In this document: piece by piece, positions 1 to 12,800 of the stretch
How positions within the stretch are numbered: position 1 is the first letter of the stretch
How the letters are laid out: every line of letters begins with the position of its first letter
Source: Rotaria macrura
Taxonomy: Eukaryota > Rotifera > Eurotatoria > Philodinida > Philodinidae
DNA length: 64,000 bases
Assembly (NCBI GenBank): GCA_900239685.1
Contig: OENT01000722.1
Coordinates: 1-64,000, forward strand
Direction of reading: 5' to 3'
Translations under genes and position numbers: made by a program
The notes under the pieces: generated by a model
What the model was told of the DNA's origin: nothing
Databases searched by the model: none
What the model saw: only the letters and a program-made list of their open reading frames with translations

Positions 1-1677
1 TGTCGTTTCCTCAGGAAAAAACTGCGAATCCTCGCAAGATCCTGACCTGATCTGGCAAGGATCTTTTCCAGAAACGTCAAAGATTTTGACTAGGGTACCC
101 TTCGTGGTCTATATGAGCTGAAAGAGTTTATGAAGAGTTTACGATACTAATATACCCTAAAACTGGTATATGATAGGTCTTATGAGATCAATAAACCTTT
201 TCAAAGGGTTCATTATTCTCTGCCTACTTTTTAGAGTGAACTATGCGCTGCATTTGAATTTTCCCCTGCATGAAAATCGATGTTCGATATATTGAAGACC
301 ACAAATATCATATTTGACTTTGCCGATCTCCTGATACATTGATTAAAAAGATGAAGTGAATTGATCAAGTTAGGACTTACAGAATAAACATGCACGCCTA
401 TTTCTAAGCTATTGACGAATTGAATAATCTACTAAGAGTTATTGCTACAGGTAAGAAACATATTTACAACAGGGGAATTAATCTTGTATATGTGCAATGT
501 ATTTGAAAAGAACGAGGTAAAAATGTTTTTCTCGAAATCTACAACCAGATAGTGTTTTCTGTCCCTTTATCATCTTTGCAAAACAACCATATTCTCGGAG
601 AGATCTATACACAATGTATAAGTATTGCTCTACTATAAAGAAGATTTTGTAAACATGTGACATCCACATATCAGTCCTGAAGTAGCTATGTTGATAAGCT
701 TCATTGGATGCAAATTTTTTTTGAGATTATCTATCGTCTTTGATGGGATCCCGAAAGTTGCTCACGGAAAGATGCGCACGAAATATTAAACTTTAGTTTC
801 GTGGTAGAAAATAATCAAAACAACAAAAGATACCGGGAAATGTTCGAACATTTTTAATCGAAATTGAATATGAATTATGGTGAGAGTTGTAGAATAGGTA
901 GAGATGATTATCCTGTCAAATGACTAACGAATTTTGATCAATCAATAACTGATCCAATTGATACTTTGATGCAATTAAGTTAAGCTCATTTTGAGAACGA
1001 AAATGTTACTTATGAAAGAACAAAGAAGAGTGCAAACTATAACAACTGATTGTTCTCTACATTATTCAGTAGTGTCTACTGATGTTCAATTCACTACAAC
1101 TGGGACCACATCCACCCTATGTTTGAATTTAGATTTAAAAAATAAAATAAAGTCAATAATATTTTTTTCTTTTCTCGTTAAATATTTGATAACGTTTAAT
1201 ACTTGGTGCGCAACTTTGGTCGTGCGCAATTTTCTTAGACCCTCTTTAATAAAAAAGTTACTGAAAACTAATTTGAATAAAAATCACCATTTAAGAAGAA
1301 TGCTGAAGAACATGTTGAAGAAATGTGGGATTTCCACAGACTATGACAGAGCTTTCCATAGACAAGTGGTGATTTTGTGCTGTCGGACTCATTAGAAAGT
1401 ATTAGTTGTTCTCTTATTGACGTTGTAGAGGCTGTGCTAGGAAGTGAATAATGGATGGCACCCCAAATGTATTAATGAAGAAAATAATATTCGAATGAAT
1501 ACGCAGTTATAATAGCTATACATTATGTTTCGCGTTTCAATTCCATAAAGATCACACATATACACACACAGATTTTTCTCAAGAAACTAATTAGTATTTT
1601 CCCAATACATATTTATACTAAGACTTTGATTTCATTGATCGCTTTGTTACATTGTATCCAATTCATTTTATCTGTAG
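1..1677. other. Non-coding left edge
   Basis: No coding region could be supported here. Upstream exons of the partial gene that follows (a TM1 exon and an exon opening with an ICSS-type motif) were looked for and not recognised, so they are either left of the window or lost. The one long open frame, at 991-1395, is low-complexity and matches nothing I know. A short CA-rich run lies near 1555-1575. Confidence 0.5.
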
Positions 1678-2292
1678 AATCCGCAAGACTTTAGCTTTTG
1701 CGCTTCATACACCAACCCAACCTACATAGCTGGCATTTACTCATGGGGTGCTGAACTCCGGCCCATTTCTACGATGATGGACCCATACCCACCACCAATT
1801 TTCGTCATTCCTGGAATGCGTGTAGGATGCATGCCGTACAGCGCGATGGCCAGTGGCACTCTTGAGTGTTTCTTTGATCAAACATGTATAAATAACACTG
1901 CAAAGCTCATTTCAACTCTCCCACCTAATGAATGGCCTACGGCGTTGGATAGATCAATATCATATTATATGCCCAACGATTCTATATCGTTAATTGTTGA
2001 TGGACAGTTAATTGAAGATTGGCGCAAATCAGTAAACTTTTCAAACTACTTCAATTCTTGTGCACCATATGAATGCACTTATACGATTTTGAAGCGAAGC
2101 AATTTCGTTTACTTTGTTACCATTCTACTGGGCTTATTCGGTGGTCTACAAGTAAGTATTCACTTATTGGCCCCACTGATTGTTGATGTTGGGCATATGG
2201 TTCATAAAATTTTATCCCTAAGATCTCAGCCTGTGGCTCGGTCACAAGTACTAAAACCAGGTAAGGTCCTATATTTTAAACGGCTTCTCTGA
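1678..2292 (+). CDS. Two-pass membrane protein family, paralogue A (last exon, partial)
   Basis: This is the C-terminal part of a cysteine-rich membrane protein of unknown function. The exon is read from a TAG acceptor ending at 1677 and stays open for about 204 codons. It shows the family pattern shared with the two downstream paralogues: a P-G-M-x-V-G-C motif, then TLECFFDQTC, an acidic-hydrophobic stretch with the order NDSISLIVDGQLIEDW, then NSCAPYECTYT, followed by a membrane span (YFVTILLGLFGGLQVSIHLL). In the shared architecture the cysteine-rich part is extracellular and this span is TM2. A good splice donor (CAG/GTAAGG) lies at 2260/2261, so the true tail may be spliced elsewhere and the in-frame stop at 2290-2292 may be unused. 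The 5' exons were not found, so this is either a gene truncated by the window or a remnant. The topology resembles DEG/ENaC channels only loosely, which is inference. Confidence 0.65.
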   Translation, partial: NPQDFSFCASYTNPTYIAGIYSWGAELRPISTMMDPYPPPIFVIPGMRVGCMPYSAMASGTLECFFDQTCINNTAKLISTLPPNEWPTALDRSISYYMPNDSISLIVDGQLIEDWRKSVNFSNYFNSCAPYECTYTILKRSNFVYFVTILLGLFGGLQVSIHLLAPLIVDVGHMVHKILSLRSQPVARSQVLKPGKVLYFKRLL

Positions 2293-4893
2293 CAAATCTT
2301 AACGAAATGGTGTCCTCGGTTAGATTTACACAACACAGATGTTACAAGGTCTCCATTTTCTGCCGTGTCGACCGTATCGATCGTATCAACTTTGCAGCTT
2401 GGAAGAAAAGCAGACGAACCAAGAAATACTCCACAGGGTATAGTGTTCTTCAATATTTGGACTTTGAAATAAATGAAGTTTGTATAGTTTGGCGCATCAA
2501 AATAATGGAGTCGATTACAAGAGTGAAACCTCTCGTTCTTTCAGCGAATTTGTTTAAGGTATGTAGATAGGTTTTTTCATATTCATCATGAAATCTACAC
2601 ATTATCGACTAATATGTCGAAGAAATTGATCGCATGCATTCAAAATCCAATGCTTGTAGTAGTAAGAATCGAAATGCGTTTTTCCGTCATAAGAGTTTTA
2701 TCTAAAAAGTGCAACACTATACTGAAACAAAATTTAGACATGCTAGATGATTCAATCGTAATAAGAACAATTAAAGCTGCGATATCTTTCAACAGAATGA
2801 CTAACGATTGGCGAGAAAAAAATGTCCAAAACTGCATGCTTTATAGTGATATATGAGTCACTGATTTCAACATAAATCAGCTCTGTGAAGACAAATCCAA
2901 TATTGAACAATCATTATATTTGATTGCCACTTTCTGAATTATATAAAAACTCTAGTGAAAACTTAGACAGCCTATTTAGATTTTACAATCTACGGTTGAA
3001 AAGCATTTTATCTATGCTATTTTTCATAGAACTGAAGCAACTTTATGAAATACTAGGGAAAGCTTGAACTCTTACAACTTCAGTATGAAGGTTTTTTTCA
3101 ACAACAAATAGTAAATCTAAAACTCAGGCATTTGCATAATTCAAAATTTATAAAGATTTAGCCGGAAATTAGAGCCCTAAAATATTCATTAGGATGTCAT
3201 TTAGAAGAAAAAAAAAGAGAGAGAGTCTCTGAAAAAATGCATGGTGTGATTCAAAAGGACATTTATTCGAATATTGAAATGAGAAAGATTTCTGTGTAAA
3301 ACAGTATTTGTGTACGATTTACTTTTAACGAAATAGCGTAGTCTGAATGAAACATCTATCATAACATTCTGTGCTTGAGTGTAATCGTGATGTAGAATGA
3401 ATATTCAGATCAAAATTCGAAAGGAAACCATTAATAGAAGGTTGCAGTTCTACAAGAAATAAATCTCGCAAGAATGACAACTTATTCCTTATTTTTGGCA
3501 TGCTTTTGATGCTAAATGAATGATGCTTATAATGTAAAAATAATTTTCGTAATCAGAAAATGGAATGAAAGTAGTACTTATAAAACCAGACCACGAACAA
3601 AGAGTTTACAATTTTAATTATCATCGCAGTGAAATTGTGTTTCACTTAAATAAGGATCGCCAGAGCTTTTCACGATGAAGTCTTTAACTCGATGATTTTT
3701 TTACGCACATAATATCCACATACAATCTGATATGATTAATTTAGCTGTTAGTTTAGATTTTTCTCTTCCTTCATTCTTGACTCAAGAATAAAGGAAGTGG
3801 GAAAAGTTTTTCAAAACCTTACAACGACCTTCCTAAAAAGCATCAATGCATAAAAACACCTAAGATTAGCATAGCTTCATGCTTGCCAGATTTTAGGTTA
3901 CCAGAATTAGACCTGATGTGCAGAAACAACACTATAACACCTGTAAAGTGAAGAATACAAACCTTCTAATAGAATATGACCAACTGAAAAAACTTCTCTG
4001 TCGCATATATAAAATGAGAACATAGATTAGTCAACCACTGCGAACTTTCATTACATCTTATATTATTTTGCACTGTTAATCAATCGTTAGTGATATCGCG
4101 ATAAATTCTTGGCTATTAAATTGATGACGATGAGTTGATAGAGCTACCTTCTATTTCATACTATATGATAGCATGGGCTGATTTGAAATTTCCTAGTAAC
4201 TTACCACAGCAAAAGCAAAAACTGATTTCAACTACGGTCACTATTTGCAATGATTGCAAGATTATGCTGATGTCATAAAATGATCTTTTTTTCGAGTGGA
4301 AGATTTTGCAAATACATAGAAACTATCGTGATGAAAGACAGTTTGTAATTACTTCTGTTTTAGAGTAGCTGACCAATCATAACTACAAATATTGTATAAA
4401 GTGAATCCTTTCAAAGCCGACAAGAGATAGTCAGATACTCTAAATATGAACTTTCAATTGATCATGAATCGAAAAATTTCTCTTTTGAATATATGTACGA
4501 AACAAATGAAGTTCATCAAGCATTCCTATCACAGAGTCAATGAAAGTATTAGGTGACTCGGCTAGAGCCAAAAAATTCAAATAGAAGTGGATGACTTTTA
4601 TGACGATCACTACAATATCCTGATAAAGTTGTAATTGCTTTCAATATAACACATTAGAACTCCTATATTCAGACCAACATGTTTTGGCATAGAATTAGCA
4701 TATCAATATTTGGTAATCCTATTTTGCAAGTTTACTCCTATAGATGTAAAACATTAGAGCTGAATTCTTTCATTATTACGGGCTTGTTCGCATGATTCAA
4801 AACAATGAACTTCTCATAATACTCATTAAGTCAAATATGGAATTTTTAGAGTAAGTGATAAAACTTGACTTATTCTAGCACAACCTGGATGAT
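2293..4893. other. Intergenic spacer
   Basis: This AT-rich DNA lies between paralogues A and B. The open frames in it (for example 2614-2856 and 2307-2570) are short, lysine-rich or low in complexity and have no recognisable domain. No RNA gene, terminal inverted repeat or other element was recognised. The promoter of paralogue B must lie near the right end, but no convincing core motif was picked out. Confidence 0.5.
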
Positions 4894-7800
4894 ATGGTAC
4901 ATGGTGTACGTGCTACTCGCGCTTATGTTATTCTACTCTTTACAAGTATCACAATACTTACATGTTATTCGTCGCTGTCTGAGCACACACGCTCCATTGT
5001 GGTTCCTTCACCGTCATCTTACATTGCCCAAAGCCTGTACACTGCTCATTTAGAAACACTGGTTTGCCCGTGTTCCAAAATAGCTATCCCGCACAGCAAT
5101 ATGATTCGACGTTTTCCTCAACGTTTCCACCAGGTCAGATCAATTTACATTGAATCAAAGTGTAACTGAAGTAGAAGTCCTCAGATTTTTTCAGTCAGTT
5201 AAATGTCTTAGGGTAATGGCAGCTCTCAATAAGAATTGAAAGGTCATGGCAAACGTCACTATGGCTTCTGAGATTAAGTTTCAACAGCATACAGAAGCAG
5301 TACTATTCAGTTTCTTTCACGAACTCCGTAGAATTGAATGATCTATGTAAAATTCATCAGATGCTCATTTTTTCATTCTTCTGTTTGCATAACTGAATTA
5401 GATACTCCGGAAACTGTTCATGCTGCATTGAAATAAAAGTGGCACCATTTTGTTTTTGTTTGACCACATGAATTCTTAGTAAATTCATCTAATTAGCAAT
5501 TTTCATAGAACTATATATTGTTATACGTGTGTTCATTGAAGTTTAACTATGGTGTACGTACTATTTCTATTAATGTTAGACATTTTACTCTCGTGATTAA
5601 AAAGAGCAAACAATGAGTCATGATTTCATACCATCGAACATATCAGCATAGAATTTTACCAGAATAGTTTGAGCAATTCAAGAAATGAGAAATTAGGATC
5701 TTTAAAGTGGAAAATAGATTCTTTTCCAAATGATGATTTACGTTGATCAGCAGTCAATGCGGATATCGGTAATGCATTGCCGTTCGACTCACTCTCTTCG
5801 CTTATATTTCAGCTGGTACGGCTAGCAGTCAGCTTAACATTACCTATGCATCATATAAGAAAGGCTGTATGAAATATGCTTCTGAAAATCTGTGTTTTTG
5901 TTTTTCAGTATTTTCACTTGAATTCCATTCCCAATAAAAGTGCGATTATTATTCTATCGAATGACATATAGGACAATGACGGAATGCTCTTCGGTTCGAT
6001 TTTTCTCGAGAAGACATGCCTGACTCATATACGGAAGGTCAACATAGTCGATCAAAAGACTAATTCAATCACAGCTAATAGGCGAAATGCAGAATAGGTC
6101 GCATACCTAAAAAACTATAGATCTTCTTCCCCATTCCCACGCAACCCTCTTTTAGCATAAATATGTTCCAATAACATGGTGCAAAATGAAGCTACTACAT
6201 GAAGAATGGGGATTTGTTCTATCTAGTCAACAATTACTTGATCTTATGAGTTAGTAGTAACTGAATACTGACATTGAGCTCTTCGATTTATTACAATGTT
6301 AAAAAAATAGATGAAAACTATATTCATTCCGAATCAGCAGAAGCAGGATCCGATTGAAATCTTAAAGTAAAGAAAAATTGTATAGCTTATGCCAAAAAAT
6401 GAACAAGCTACTATTCAGTCTATTCTTTAGAACATTATACGTAAATACAAGAATTTATTAACACTTTTTGTCTATGGTCATACTTAGTGTCCTTGTTCCT
6501 GAAAGGCTTGTTAGTTAATTACTTTCAGAACCTTTTTTCATTATTTCTGTGATGTATTTACACAAATTTTTGAAAATTTTCTTTTTCTGCGTTTTCACGA
6601 ATGTTACTTTGCCAATGATTGTCGTAGTTTCCCATTTTTCTTTGACTAATTGTGTTTAAAAAAATTCTTTTAGGCCCCTCGAATTCATACGCTACGGATT
6701 ACCGTTAAATGGAGGAACTGAATGAATTTTAGATAAAAGGTGTTGGCCCCATCTTTGACCTACCATTGTGAATAGTAACAAGATGTAAAATTCGGATTTT
6801 TTATTGAATTTCATTCCCCACTATCAGAATTATTAATGCAAAAAGTCCCATCCTTTACAGCTTTTGTTCTCTATGTGAAAAAGTTGCTTTTTATCGTTTT
6901 GTGAAAAAGATTTGCTCAAGTAGTTTCCCAGGCTCTATTTGGCTAGACGGTTTCTTTACAATCAAATACGCTAACAACTCCGATGCACACAAGTTGTTGG
7001 ATACGGATTTCCGTATATCTGGCCTACAGATGTTCGAATTCATCAATGCGTTTTGTCAAATTGGCATTATCATGACGCAATATTACGAAGCCGTATTTGT
7101 CAAGGACGAATTTATCAGTGCTTATGCGCTTTCACGTATGTATAAAAGTATTAAGAGATAATTATTTGACATCAACGTCTTTAAAATGAGCAGAATCATT
7201 TTGCCCTTATTTATATGTGTTTAAATCGTGAAACTCAATATTAATTGCGTAGTTGTCATAGAACGGATGATATACACTGAGTTTCTCGCTCATGCAATAG
7301 TACTTGCCGTCTTTTCTTGTATGAAAAAGGCTAGAGTAGGATGTCCAGAATTTGAGTTTACAAACGTTTAGTCATCAACAAACTAAATAATTTTCCCAAT
7401 CTATCAATATCCTGCAGTACAATTCTACAAATATCCGTAGCTACTCACGAAGAATCAAGTACTGGAGCACATTGAATTCCCTTTGATATAATGCAAACGT
7501 CGACTGGTATGCTCATTCGAATTTTGTGATTAGCATGTAATGCTTCCCTCGCAAGACGTTTATATCGTAAATTGTGATTCTGCTAAAAATGATGAGGTAT
7601 CTGTAAGGTAATTAAAAGCAGGTAAAGTTCATGATTGCATTCTCATCTAATATATAATGATAAATATACTATATAAAAAAATTCGAGTATGGAACACGAA
7701 TACTCAAAAGTATGAATTTCATAAAGTGTTTCGTTACTATTGTAGCAGTTATATTACTAAGATGTTCTTGAGTAACTGGGAGAGTTGCATTACCACTAAC

Positions 7801-9896
7801 ATCAGTGTATGCCGTTCTCTACACGATTCCATCACTTCGATTCTGCCCATTTAATACAGAATGCACTTTTATAGAAGAAAGAGAAAATGATAAATAGAGG
7901 TCATATACTGAGCAGTTAACTACTATTGGCCATGAAGTTAGAGTGTCTATTCAGAGAGCTACCAATTCCACTAACGTTTTTAGTTCAAGAGAAGACGAAT
8001 GAAGATCTTGATCTTATCATCGGCACATCAAAGCTTTCCATGTGACTTGAAATATAGACAGTTTAGGAAAATCATGAAAACTACATCAGAGAAAATGAAA
8101 TAATACAGCATTTAACTGTTCTCGCTACATGTTTTAGCTCTGCTGAAAATTCGTCTCCATCAACAACATGCAAATGCAAAGAAAACTAGGAATAACTAAA
8201 AATGATTGGTCCCTTTATTTCAAAGATAAGATTTACTTCATTTTATTTTATTGAGTCTCGTATATCTTTTATTCAGAGGTATACAGATTGAGTCTCTACA
8301 ATAATGAACGCATTGAAAATTTTGCTTTCATTAAAACGTTTTTCAATCATGAAAAACTACAGTTTGCAGCAAGTCAGTCATCTATAATCGAAATGGATGC
8401 GTACTATAACATTCGTTTTTCATAACATGAATCCAAAGTATGTATTGACGATCCAGATAGGTATAGCTGCAGTTGAACCTAGGCCTTACTGCTAAAATAT
8501 GCCAACTGAAAATTGACGTAATACATATATTCGAAGGACTTTGTGTGACGAAATGTGAAAGATCGTAATCTATAACAGCAACAGATTGCTGTTAAAATAT
8601 ATAACTCGCCAGAAAAATTAAAATCGAAAGACAATACTGCTGAATAGGAGTACAATTTTCGTACTTATCATATCAAGCGCAAACCTTCGAATTTTGCTAA
8701 CTTCGCAGAGGATCCTAACCACGAGAGTACTTGGGCATAAACTTGATTTCTTTATCAAATCGTGTCATTCATTTTTTGGGTAATATTTGGCTTTTGTAAG
8801 TCTCAAAAAAATGAATATATTTGTGGTATAACATTCTGGTAAATTAGTTCTTTGTAGATTCTTTGTAGTTCTAATAACTCTGCTTACGAATAAAATATCA
8901 ATTCATGATGATCCTTCATCTGACATAGTTCCGTCGTTTCAGTTGCATTTAAAGATAGTCAAACAGACCATTTCTACACTCAGCAATGTACTACATATGA
9001 TGTACTAATTAAATTGACTGAATTCATATATGTCTCTTCCGTGCATAAAAACATTAAAAATATATGAATTATAGAATCAAGCTCATTTTTTGCTATTTGT
9101 TTTAGGTGATCAATTTGAAATACAGACGATCTTACTAATTGATGACTTTCAGACAAGTACTATTGTAAATACTGCATATTTATTACAACTGGTACGCACA
9201 TGGCTAGCAGCAACTGGAGTCCCTAGTGGATTGCACTATGAATCTTTCTTAGTGAACAATACATGGATGGTGCGTCAAAACTTACCAGCACCACCTGCTT
9301 TTAATATATGTGCCTGCAGCGTTGCATTTAATTGTCGGGATTCAACATGGACTGGCGGTCAATTTTTGTGCTACTACGGAAATAACTGTACAGTGGGTAC
9401 TGTTGTTTGGAGTGTTCCTGGTCTTGTCAAAGGATGTTACGATCTAGAGAGTATCTTTGCTAGTGACCTGCGCTGTTTCTACAATCAAACGTGTTTGAAT
9501 ACTCTTTTATCCATGTATAATGTTGATATCCCAGAGCGACTTCCATTGCCAGCAGCTACATCTGCTATTGCCATATTGAACAGTTCAGTTCCATCGAAGT
9601 TTTCAACCACGGATACTATCGAGGTGATATTTAACCAACTAATGATTGAAGAATGGAAAATAGAGAGCGATTTCGATGGTTACTATGAAACTTGTGCACC
9701 TGCTTCTTGCACATATACAGTTACGCAACGATTAGATATTTTATATGTGATCTCTACCGTGGTGGGTCTTTTTGGTGGACTAAGTATTAGTTTTCGTCTA
9801 GCAATTCCTATTGCCACCAGGCTGATCCATTGGGCTATTGCTAACTGGGTGCAACGAATGTCTCATCGCCATAATCGGCGTAGAGGTACAGTTTAA
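4894..9896 (+). CDS. Two-pass membrane protein family, paralogue B (three exons)
   Basis: Predicted exons are 4894-5133, 6910-7135 and 9106-9896, all with GT-AG borders and matching phases, giving 418 aa. Exon 1 encodes TM1 (RATRAYVILLFTSITILTCY) and the family motif LVCPCSKIAIP ending in F-H-Q. Exon 2 opens with ICSSSFPGSIWLDG. Exon 3 carries the cysteine-rich ectodomain (ICACSVAFNC, VPGLVKGCY, LRCFYNQTCLN), then TCAPASCTYT, and TM2 with the signature VVGLFGGLSISFRLAIP. The predicted form is N-in, two membrane spans and a large disulfide-rich extracellular loop with many N-glycosylation sites. No stop interrupts any exon, so the gene looks usable. The reading frame extends upstream of the chosen ATG to an acceptor-like TAG at 4876-4878, so a short extra 5' exon is possible. 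The function is unknown. The layout is compatible with a very diverged DEG/ENaC-like channel, but this is not shown. Confidence 0.75.
7755..7985 (+). repeat. Dispersed repeat, copy 1 (in intron 2 of paralogue B)
   Basis: By eye this stretch aligns with 17063-17290 in the same orientation over about 220 bases, with many substitutions and small gaps. Shared anchors include TTACC(A/G)CTA, a TTTATA(G/T)A-type box followed by a purine-rich run, and a GAGCAG...TAACTA(C/T) block. The two copies sit in non-equivalent introns of two paralogues, which argues for a mobile repeat rather than retained intron sequence. The class is unknown. Confidence 0.5.
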
Positions 9897-12800
9897 CTTC
9901 ATTTCCATATGTCAACTTAAACGAAGTTAAATATAAAGATGTGCCACATCGATGTTTTAATTTGGAACTCATCAAGTGGTATCCCATTACTATAATCTTA
10001 GTGCGCCTCTTGAACTCTAGTTTCATACTACCCATAAAATATATTGGGTCAAATTGGAAGAAAAAAGCGGAGGTATCCAGTGGAGAATAAGGATTATAAT
10101 ATTGATTTTCATGCAACAAAACTAAAATCATAATCAATTGACATCTTCAAAATCAACGATAATTTAGATTTTAATCGAAATTATACTTGATTCAGAAGAT
10201 TATTCTTGAATGAAAGGCCAACATTTTTCATTTGAAAGATTTCAAGCGATTATAATTATGGTTTCATTGCAACGAACATTTGGTTAGAATCTATCATTTT
10301 AGACTACGTACGTTTTGCAGATAATAGTATAGGCTATAACACTTTCCATGAGTGCAGTAATCCTTAATTTATAAAAGAAAATGAGTTTGAAAAATGATTA
10401 ATTTTGTATACTCTCAGAATTAGTAAGAAGTAACCATAAAAAGTTCGTAGATGGGGTTCAGCTCTTAGTAGGAGTGAAAATGGCTGAACCCCCTCTAGTC
10501 TCCCACTTGTTACGCTCTTAAGTGTAAGGTTTATTTTAAAATCATAGTCATACGATTTTCTACAGTTATTAAACGGGTTCATCTGGAATATATGAGCGTA
10601 GAACGTATGCAACTAGAACTTACTAAATGATTTTCATCAAAATTTCATGGATGTTGCTTATAATTATGTGTAAACGGTTTATTAACTTGAATGTTGACAG
10701 ATCGTTAGATAAATTTGGATTCATTTTTGAATAGTTCATGAATACTATTCTGTATAAATTAAGCAAAACCCTCTAGAACGTCTATATTCGTGAACAGTTT
10801 AAGCAGCTACACTCACAAGAATTCAAATAGGTATTTTTTCGAATTTTTGCGAAAAGCATTCATTTTCGTTCGAATACCAGCTTTGCATTAGAGTTTTTCC
10901 GTTAATCACCTCTAGTAATCTTTCCATCTTCCTTGATTATTTTTAACTCCTTGTTCTGATTTTCTACCAAACTTGACTATATCAAACGATTGAATCTGTC
11001 GACTATAAACTCATCCTGTATTTTAACCTGATGAATTAAACTGTTACAAACTTAGCAGTATGTCGATGTTTTCTCGCCAACATCTCATTCATTTTAGATA
11101 AGTAGTAGCCGATATTATTCAAGAAAACGCCATAAATTTCTATTTTAAAATGATGGATAGTTTGGAATATGATTATACTAAAGTTTGACTTGAATTCCAT
11201 CGAGATTTAAACTGGAAAATCTCCTTCGAATACTATTCGAACCTTATGAAAACGTGAAGTCATTCTTGATCGAAAATGCTTTTCCAGCTTTGAACAATTT
11301 CATGAAGATCTCACTTCATCCTTGCATGTTTTCAACAAGGACTCCTGACATGCATGGATACTCTGTTCTTTTTCAGCTCTAAAAATCATCATGCAATTTT
11401 TAATCACACACTTGGTAAAATTTCTATATTATATAATGAAACTGATGGGATAGAACTAGAAATACATCTTTCATTTGTGCAGTGAATAGCATTCATAACT
11501 ACGATTTAATTATAGAAATTTTCTCATCCATTTGTCACCGGCGGTCTAGTACCCAATAAAACTGCATGCTAAGATGTGAACAAGTATCGTTTCTTCTCTT
11601 GTTCAATTATGTATGATGACGATGGATCTGATGTGATACCTGTCCGTTATTTAGGCAGTTATTTTCAGCAGTGTTTCCTAAACTATGGAATCCATCCATG
11701 CAAATCATACTTCTTACACCAAGACAACTAGTTTTACAATAGTACAGATAGAGGTGTATGTGGGTCTCGAGTTTCAAACAGTTCTGAACATTAGCTGACC
11801 TATTTTAAAAAGACCTAACTACAAGTGATTTCCTATCATCAAATGTCCCTACGGGTGTATGGCAACATTTTCAATTGCATGCTCTTTTAGATCTGATGCC
11901 ATAATGTATTCATCTTTGTAGACATGCAATTAAAATGTTCAGGGAGAAACTTCTTTTCTACTGGTTTTAGTGTTACTGTAATTTTTGATATTCCCATTGA
12001 AAACAGAGTTGCGCAAGGATCCGTATGCGCAGTGAAAATATCACATCAAAATTTTCGATAAAGATTTAGAAGAGTTTTGTAATCAGATAAGATAAACACA
12101 GTGTCATGGAATTCGAGTAAGATCATGTTGAAGAAACAATGATTTGATTAAAACTTTTCAGCAGTCTATCCTGTGAAGAATAAAAATGTAGAAAAAATCA
12201 GATTAACATCAATTTACATTCTTCTAACCGATCGTTCATCGACCAGAAATCAGTTATTATGGGAAAATGACCGAAGCAGCTACAATTGCAATGATACTGC
12301 TAAATATTTTTCATAATATACCGAATAAAAGCTGAGTAACGAATGTCTTTATTTGGAAAGATGAATTGAATATCAATCATAAGATCGTCACCTAGTTTTC
12401 TTTCATCTGTATCAGTAATCTCCGACTCCTTTGACATTATTGAAAAGACCGTATTTCTTTAAAAGCTAATCTAAACAATAAGCTACAGTTTGATTTTACA
12501 ATGTTTATAAATTAAAATTGAATATTAAAACCGTATGCTTTCGATCAACTTCAATTAAAAGTTGTAATTCAAGCGTTTTTATGTAGCAGCTCAGAAAAAT
12601 ATTTCATGGAAAATTTTCAAAGACTAGAAATATTTTTTTAGAACAATTTCCTTATCGTCGTGGAAAACTCGATAGTTTAGCGGGACTGGATCAACCAAAA
12701 CATAGCCTTCAAATAGAATGCTTGAGCTGATTATTACTCAAATCACACTTTACTCAAGGGTTGATATATATTCAACGGGGAAACATATTTCGTTTGACTG

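Noticed and set aside
991-1395. 134-residue + frame near the left edge
   Set aside because: Low-complexity, no family motifs, and no fit to upstream exons of paralogue A.
1678-9896. Firm assignment of the membrane family as DEG/ENaC channels
   Set aside because: Topology and a Gly-rich TM2 are suggestive, but diagnostic ASC motifs are not visible.
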